Source: Timema cristinae
Taxonomy: Eukaryota > Arthropoda > Insecta > Phasmatodea > Timematidae
Length of the DNA stretch: 64,000 nucleotides
NCBI GenBank assembly: GCA_039000515.1
Contig: JBCFYV010000012.1
Coordinates: 9,607,486 to 9,671,485 of the forward strand
Direction of reading: 5' to 3'
Below, piece after piece: positions 59,162 through 64,000 of this stretch. The notes under the pieces were generated by a model, which saw nothing but the letters and a program-made list of their open reading frames with translations, did no database searches and was not told the DNA's origin. Numbering within the stretch: position 1 is the stretch's first letter; the number at the start of each line of letters is the position of its first letter. A program made the translations under genes and the position numbers.

Positions 59162-59620
59162 GAGGACTGGCGCTAAATAAATAGCTTGAGGACTGGCACT
59201 GTTGCATTTTCAACATCCCATAAGGTTATAAATAATAATCAAACACACATACCTTAATACATATTTTATTATTATATTATTATTATTATTATTATATTAT
59301 TATTATTATTATTATTGAAGAAATATTAATAAATATCTGAATAATATTGTAATTTAGTAAATTTCATATAAGAAAAAGAAATTACAATAATGTTAAACTA
59401 TTAAAATAACATAGTTTATTATTTAGAAAAATAAAACAGATATTTTAAGGCATTGTTTTATATTTTACTGTATTACAAAATTATTGATTACTTAATTCTA
59501 CTTCTACATTATTACAGTATTATTTTATCTTAAATATACGGTGGCAATGAACCAGACGTAAGACATCACAACTGGCGCCGTTGTGTATTCACAACATACC
59601 TGCATGGCGCCAGTTAAGAC
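59162..59620. mobile_element. Possible MITE with ACTGGCGC ends
   Basis: ACTGGCGCTA on the left and ACTGGCGCCA (minus strand) on the right are inverted, with further copies just inside both ends (GGACTGGCACTGTTG; AACTGGCGCCGTTG). The interior is AT-rich with (ATT)n. No target duplication was found. Confidence 0.3.
59268..59318. repeat. (ATT)n microsatellite
   Basis: An ATT run with two TAT interruptions. Confidence 0.9.
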
Positions 59621-61014
59621 TCCCGTATCTCAAAAAATGAACATTTTTTGAATGTTTGGTGACATCATTCTACACAACAAGAACTAATTAAGGAATATTC
59701 GGAGGGATCCGACCTAGCTACCTTTAATTTTCAAAAATAATTACACCTGTTTCGAAAATGCCAAAGCTCCAGTCCAGACGGTTAATCTCAGTTTTCTATA
59801 TTGGAGCTACTACTTCTTTATTCAGTATATCCTCATTTGACCTCACGAGGCTGAGTTTGACCCCGTTACAGACGCACTGCTTCACATGTGCATTTTTGGA
59901 AGCACCGGGGATCTAACCCGGTACCTCTGGATTCATCGTCAGGAAATCTGAGCATTATTTATATCTTCAGAGCTTTTCTATTGATGCACAATTAATTGTA
60001 CAAGCGTTAGTTTTGTTCCACTATAAAAATGATACACCCTACAAACTAATATCCTCGCTCTTTGAAGTCCTAAGACTAAATTCACTGTAAGCCAGAGACT
60101 TATTTCATTCACTGTGACATGGAACGTTTTACTCCCGATTGGTTCCATCTATGACCAGAGAGAGAGAGAGACAGTGAGAGAAATGGGCTTGATTAAATGG
60201 ACGCCGGTTCTAGGCTATATCTTTGGCGGTGTGTCTGCCTATCTGCATCGCCATTCATCCCAACAAACCAGATTAACCAATTAATAAAAGTTTGTTCTGC
60301 TACTCATGGATGTTCCCTAACTATGGTGACCCTTCATTCTGTATTTTTTTAAGGGAAGAAGGGGATGACTGTCCCCTACTGATTGATTGCCTCACTTTTT
60401 TTTATGGGGGTGAATTATGGCCAGTTTGGACCCTAACTTACAAAGAGTTGTTCAAATATATCAGTCTGAAAGAAGTGTTAGCATCAGCAATGGAACGTTC
60501 ATTTAATTTAATAATCACACATTTACCTACTAAACACTTACACAAAACACACACACTAAGGGTGTAGTCTGTGATGAGAGTATTGTGGTCTTAAACATCA
60601 GACACCAAGAACAGCATTAGTGTTTTATTGTTTAAAACAAAGGCTCTCTATCCACGAAGAGTGAAGAGGGAACGAAAAAATAGTCAAATTTAGTAGAGAG
60701 GTGATTTAAAGGAAATCATTAGGATACTACAGAAATGAAAATTAATTAGTAAATTTTAAGATAGTAAGATAATGAATAATATATCACATCTATGTTTAAC
60801 AAGTGTAAATTATTTTACTAATTTTTATCTCGCTCTTTCCAAATTTCTATATAGAGGTGGTTGAGTTTTGAATACTAGGTTAAGTTGAATTATATACAAT
60901 GCAATGTTTATGGGAGCTGTAAGTACCACTACACTTTTTTCGTTGACCACAAACCACACGAAAAAAATCCTACTCACAAACTCTACAGACACAAGTCGGA
61001 CTATAACCTAAACG
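59621..61014. other. No gene; tRNA 3'-half-like sequence near 59900
   Basis: On the minus strand, ACCGGGTTAGATCCCCGGTG at 59900-59930 looks like a T-arm/B box, without an A box in place. A 91-codon plus-strand frame (60292-60567) has no recognisable family. Confidence 0.45.
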
Positions 61015-61143
61015 CCAGGCCACCACCGTGGTTCGGATTCCACGTTAAACTGTAGGTCCTCCAATTAATCTCACAATCACCCTACCATTACACATTAGCG
61101 TAAGTGCGTATAGCCCGAACGGGTAGTAAGACGCGGTGCTAAA
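61015..61143 (+). repeat. Family B SINE, head missing
   Basis: It starts within the body (CCACCGTGGTTCGGATTCCA) and keeps the full shared tail GCCCGAACGGGTAGTAAGAC, then GCGGTGCTAAAATAATAATA. It is the only plus-strand family B copy in the window. Confidence 0.85.
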
Positions 61144-61197
61144 ATAATAATATATAATTAATAATAATAATATATAATAATAATAATAATAATATAA
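61144..61197. repeat. (AAT)n SINE tail
   Basis: AAT/TATAA units directly continue the SINE tail. Confidence 0.85.
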
Positions 61198-62094
61198 CCT
61201 AAACATTGTTTTTATGGACTCCCTGGGACATTCAGCCCTTTTTAGTAATATATAGTGTAATTATATTATTACCTTAAACTTCATTCTTCTACTTCAAGAT
61301 ATTGTTTTAAAAGCAATAGTCCTATATACAAAGATGAAAATTAGCTTTGGTTACTACATTGGAAATTGATCCCGGGACCCTTATATTAAAAAGAGGATGT
61401 ATTATCGACAAAGCTAAAGTATTGACTGGACAGGGGAACATTATTTTTCTAGGCTAGACCAAAATATTATCCTCGTTTTCACTAAAGCATAAGTGGAATG
61501 AATGGTTCGGATTTTATTCCAATTAGAGTCCAGAGTAGAGATGAGGTAAAAGTATCGACCATTTACTCATATCGACATTTTCCTTGCGCTAAGGTGCCAA
61601 TACCCATTTTTTTACTAGATAATTTTGTTTCGATATTTTAAACTATACTTACTTACACGCTTATATAAGAAGCAACAATAGTTTATTTGTGATTGTATTA
61701 GTAAAATAATATTTAAGCCCACACTCATAGATAAATTAAAATTTCCCGCTGCTTCATTCTTAAATAAGCCGCTCATCTAGGCACTATAATAATGCCATAT
61801 TGTTTGTAGTGGTTTAGAATACTGTAGAAGGAAAAATATATGATAATGCAAAAGATTTATTTATTGTTACTGGTTAAATACAAATATTCTAAATATATAA
61901 ATAGAGGAAAAAACCTAATCAACGTCTTCGTATGTAAAACACTAAAAAACATGGTATTAGGACTACTTTTACCGCTTTTTCTTTCTATATAGAACCGTTA
62001 TCTATAATTTTCTTCCGTTATGGGTACAGTATGGATACTTTTATTTAGATACCCCATCACTAATCCAGAACTCCAATAACCCTACTTACCCACA
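61198..62094. other. No gene; weak tRNA-like relic at 61355-61435
   Basis: On the minus strand, TACTTTAGCTTTGTCGATAA and GTCCCGGGATCAATTTCC have A- and B-box form at tRNA-like spacing. Otherwise AT-rich. Confidence 0.4.
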
Positions 62095-62290
62095 GCAGTG
62101 GCCAAGCAGTTTATGAAGCTGCGTATTTCTTTTGGTCGCCGTTGACAGTGAGGATGACATTAGAATCCCGTTGGGGGGGAACTAGGGTTGGTTTCCCACA
62201 AGTTATTCCTTTGTGATATTTTCATCTTCTTTCCACGCGAATATGAGAACATTTCATCTTAATTTACCTTTCTTATCCATACCCTTTGAG
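62095..62290 (+). repeat. Family A-type SINE, degenerate
   Basis: B-box remnant GACATTAGAATCCCGTTGG, body CTTCTTTCCACGCGAATATG, tail lost. Confidence 0.5.
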
Positions 62291-62485
62291 TTTAGCGTAC
62301 ATTATACAAATAGCCAACATGCGTGGTAATTCTTGTGCAAGCAGGGTTGCTGTAGTGGTTATTATTATTATTACAAGTACTATGAGATGCTGGTTGCTGT
62401 GTGTCAGAATTAGGAGGGCTATATACAGCTTTCAGCATCCTCCGACTACCTTAAACCTAGTACAAACACAACATACAACCCTTAT

Positions 62486-62602
62486 CCGTTAATTCATCAC
62501 TGTAAAAGGGGATACCCACATTTCTCCGAGATAAAATTTTCAGCCATGCCGGGAATCGAATTTGGGGCCTTGTACTCACCATGCAGATAAGATACTGACT
62601 GA
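62486..62602 (-). repeat. Family D tRNA-derived SINE
   Basis: Read on the minus strand, the B box is CCCAAATTCGATTCCCGGC and the body matches 40775-40908 (GTGGGTATCCCC, GTGATGAATTAACGG). The A-box side is degraded. Confidence 0.7.
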
Positions 62603-62699
62603 TTTAAGACGTAAGATGGTGTAGTGATAAGTGTATTCTTTATTTTGACTAGGAAATTCAGACCTCGATCCCGATCAGATGCATTTGCAGTGGCTTCCA

Positions 62700-62946
62700 T
62701 CCGCTTCGTTGGTCGAATAGTTTAATGCGTCACTCTCGCAACAAACTGGACTGCCGTTGATGAAATATGGCTTAGAATCCGATTTGTGTGCGCTGAGAAT
62801 GTTATTTTTCTTAAATATTTTTCAACTTTCCCTCCACATAAATGTGGGTGCACTCCTCTGAAATTGAACCTTCCTCATCCCCAAATCATTAGTGAATTAG
62901 TAAATATGCGTGTAATACGAATGGGTAGTAAAATGCGGTGTTAAAA
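62700..62946 (+). repeat. Family A2 tRNA-derived SINE
   Basis: Head TCCGCTTCGTTGGTCGAATA, GCGTCACTCTCGCAACAAAC, a degraded B box, body (CTTTCCCTCCACATAAATGT), and tail ATACGAATGGGTAGTAAAAT ending GCGGTGTTAAAAA. Confidence 0.78.
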
Positions 62947-62971
62947 AAAGTGGCTTTTCATCCTCTCTTTA

Positions 62972-63377
62972 AGTCCGGTCTTATGACTGCCAGACAAAAT
63001 GTATTTATCCATCACATTTTTATCGGAAGGTTTAAGTACCTGATAACTTTTATCTGTAAGTTATAATGGTTGTTGCCACGTGACGCAATCTTTTTAATCG
63101 CACTCATTTAGCCGCCATTATTTAATGAATGTTAAGCGATTGTGTCAACTAGCCAGTTTAGTGATACCAGTAGGGCTTATACGCATGCGCGCACCAGTAA
63201 AACAGTACCAACCTTGCGTTGTCTGCATAAAAATATATTTATCCTACAGATATCTATCCAGCTTATAAATTCAGTTCATAATATGCGTAAAATATTAAAG
63301 CTGATGATAACCTTTATCTGATCACAAACTTTAAACTCCAGATAGCAATATTCATCCGGTAGTCATAAGACCGGGCC
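62972..63377. mobile_element. 406-bp MITE with TA target duplication
   Basis: The left end is AGTCCGGTCTTATGACTGCC. The right end, read on the minus strand, is GGCCCGGTCTTATGACTACC, matching at 17 of 20 positions. TA flanks both sides (62970-62971 and 63378-63379). There is no coding capacity. The size and TA suggest a Tc1/mariner-type non-autonomous element; its autonomous partner is not in the window. Confidence 0.85.
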
Positions 63378-63379
63378 TA

Positions 63380-64000
63380 GTAATTCAATTCAGTTCCTTA
63401 ATATAAGCCTCCTTAACGCACGCCTTTAATTTATTTGGTGAAAATTGCGATTATCCAATTGGCAGTAAATAAAACTCATAATAATAAATTTAATTTTTAC
63501 AAAAATACTATTTTACTATTTGTTAATTCATATTTGCAATGTAGGCTCCAAAGTCTCAATGACTAAAACAATACTATATTATACTCATTATAATTCTGAT
63601 ATCAAGTAATTTCTTAAAAAAACAAAACCGATATTTGTAACACATACTTCATAAGAAATAAATACAGATATATTTTGTAAAATGGTTTATTTTAAACCTT
63701 TAAAAAAACTCGTTCTTGTTCGATCAATCACAGCTCTCACGCTCATACATAACTCTTTTCATTTCCGGAACATATGACGTTTGACATGCCTTGTCTTGCA
63801 ATCAATCTCAGTGGGTAGTCAGAAGGGGGAGTGGGAGTGGGGAAGGGGGGTTTAAGGGCTTGAGTTGAGGGGAGGAAAGGGTAAAGACACAAAGAGGCAT
63901 TCTACAGGAAGGAACACACAACCCTGCACTATTTATTTCCTTTTGGTTATTTGGTGTTCACTTTCTAAATACACAGCAATCCACCTTACAGATTTTTAGC
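63380..64000. other. No gene recognised
   Basis: AT-rich until about 63720. A G-rich block (63820-63890, runs of GGGG and GGAGTGGG) has no frame or repeat signature. Confidence 0.5.

Noticed and set aside
60292..60567. 91-codon plus-strand frame as a host gene
   Set aside because: No recognised domain, and it lies beside decayed repeats without splice-site or promoter support.

Overview
This 64 kb window looks like transposon-rich, AT-rich chromosomal DNA from an invertebrate animal. An arthropod is most likely. The evidence is an interstitial block of about ten (TTAGG)n-type units (6174-6226, read as TAACC), metazoan DNA transposons of the hAT and pogo/Tigger groups, several tRNA-derived SINE families, (ATT)n/(TA)n microsatellites, and the absence of bacterial gene structure. 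I found no host protein-coding gene that I can defend, no rRNA, no CRISPR array and no tRNA gene that clearly stands apart from a repeat.

Layout. 1-3.5 kb: AT-rich DNA, then a broken Tigger element (1336-3453) preceded by an inverted copy of its own 5' end, which forms a 484-bp-arm palindrome. 3.5-18.3 kb: SINE copies, a foldback hairpin, telomere-like repeats, a LINE 3' fragment, a large TATG-type microsatellite and a hAT-like MITE. 18.6-20 kb: relic A of a BED-finger hAT. 20.588-21.416 kb: a non-autonomous hAT with a perfect 8-bp target duplication. 22.514-26.182 kb: a nearly intact hAT of the TTF/DUF4371 type, inserted in a (TA)n tract. 26.3-37.7 kb: more SINEs, tRNA-like palindromes, and a hAT-ended unit with long internal inverted repeats. 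37.846-40.772 kb: a pogo-like element whose transposase ends in a PHD-like finger, inserted into a tRNA-type repeat. 42.1-42.44 kb: a palindrome whose two arms each carry a complete outward-facing tRNA-like cloverleaf. 43.76-49.93 kb: relic B of the BED-finger hAT, split by a younger hAT (46.508-49.488). 51.4-52.1 kb: another hAT remnant. 52.5-64 kb: SINEs, a second LINE fragment, microsatellites and a 406-bp TA-flanked MITE.

Relations between the parts. The 829-bp hAT at 20.6 kb shares its 13-bp terminal repeat and a related transposase C-terminus with the hAT at 46.5 kb, so the latter's family could have mobilised it. At least two SINE types with different tRNA-like heads share one 3' tail with a short hairpin and an ATT-type tail, which suggests a common LINE partner. 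Several transposases keep their catalytic residues but are interrupted by single-base frameshifts, often at short homopolymers, and by one or two stops. Family names come from recognising motifs in the translations; no database search was possible.
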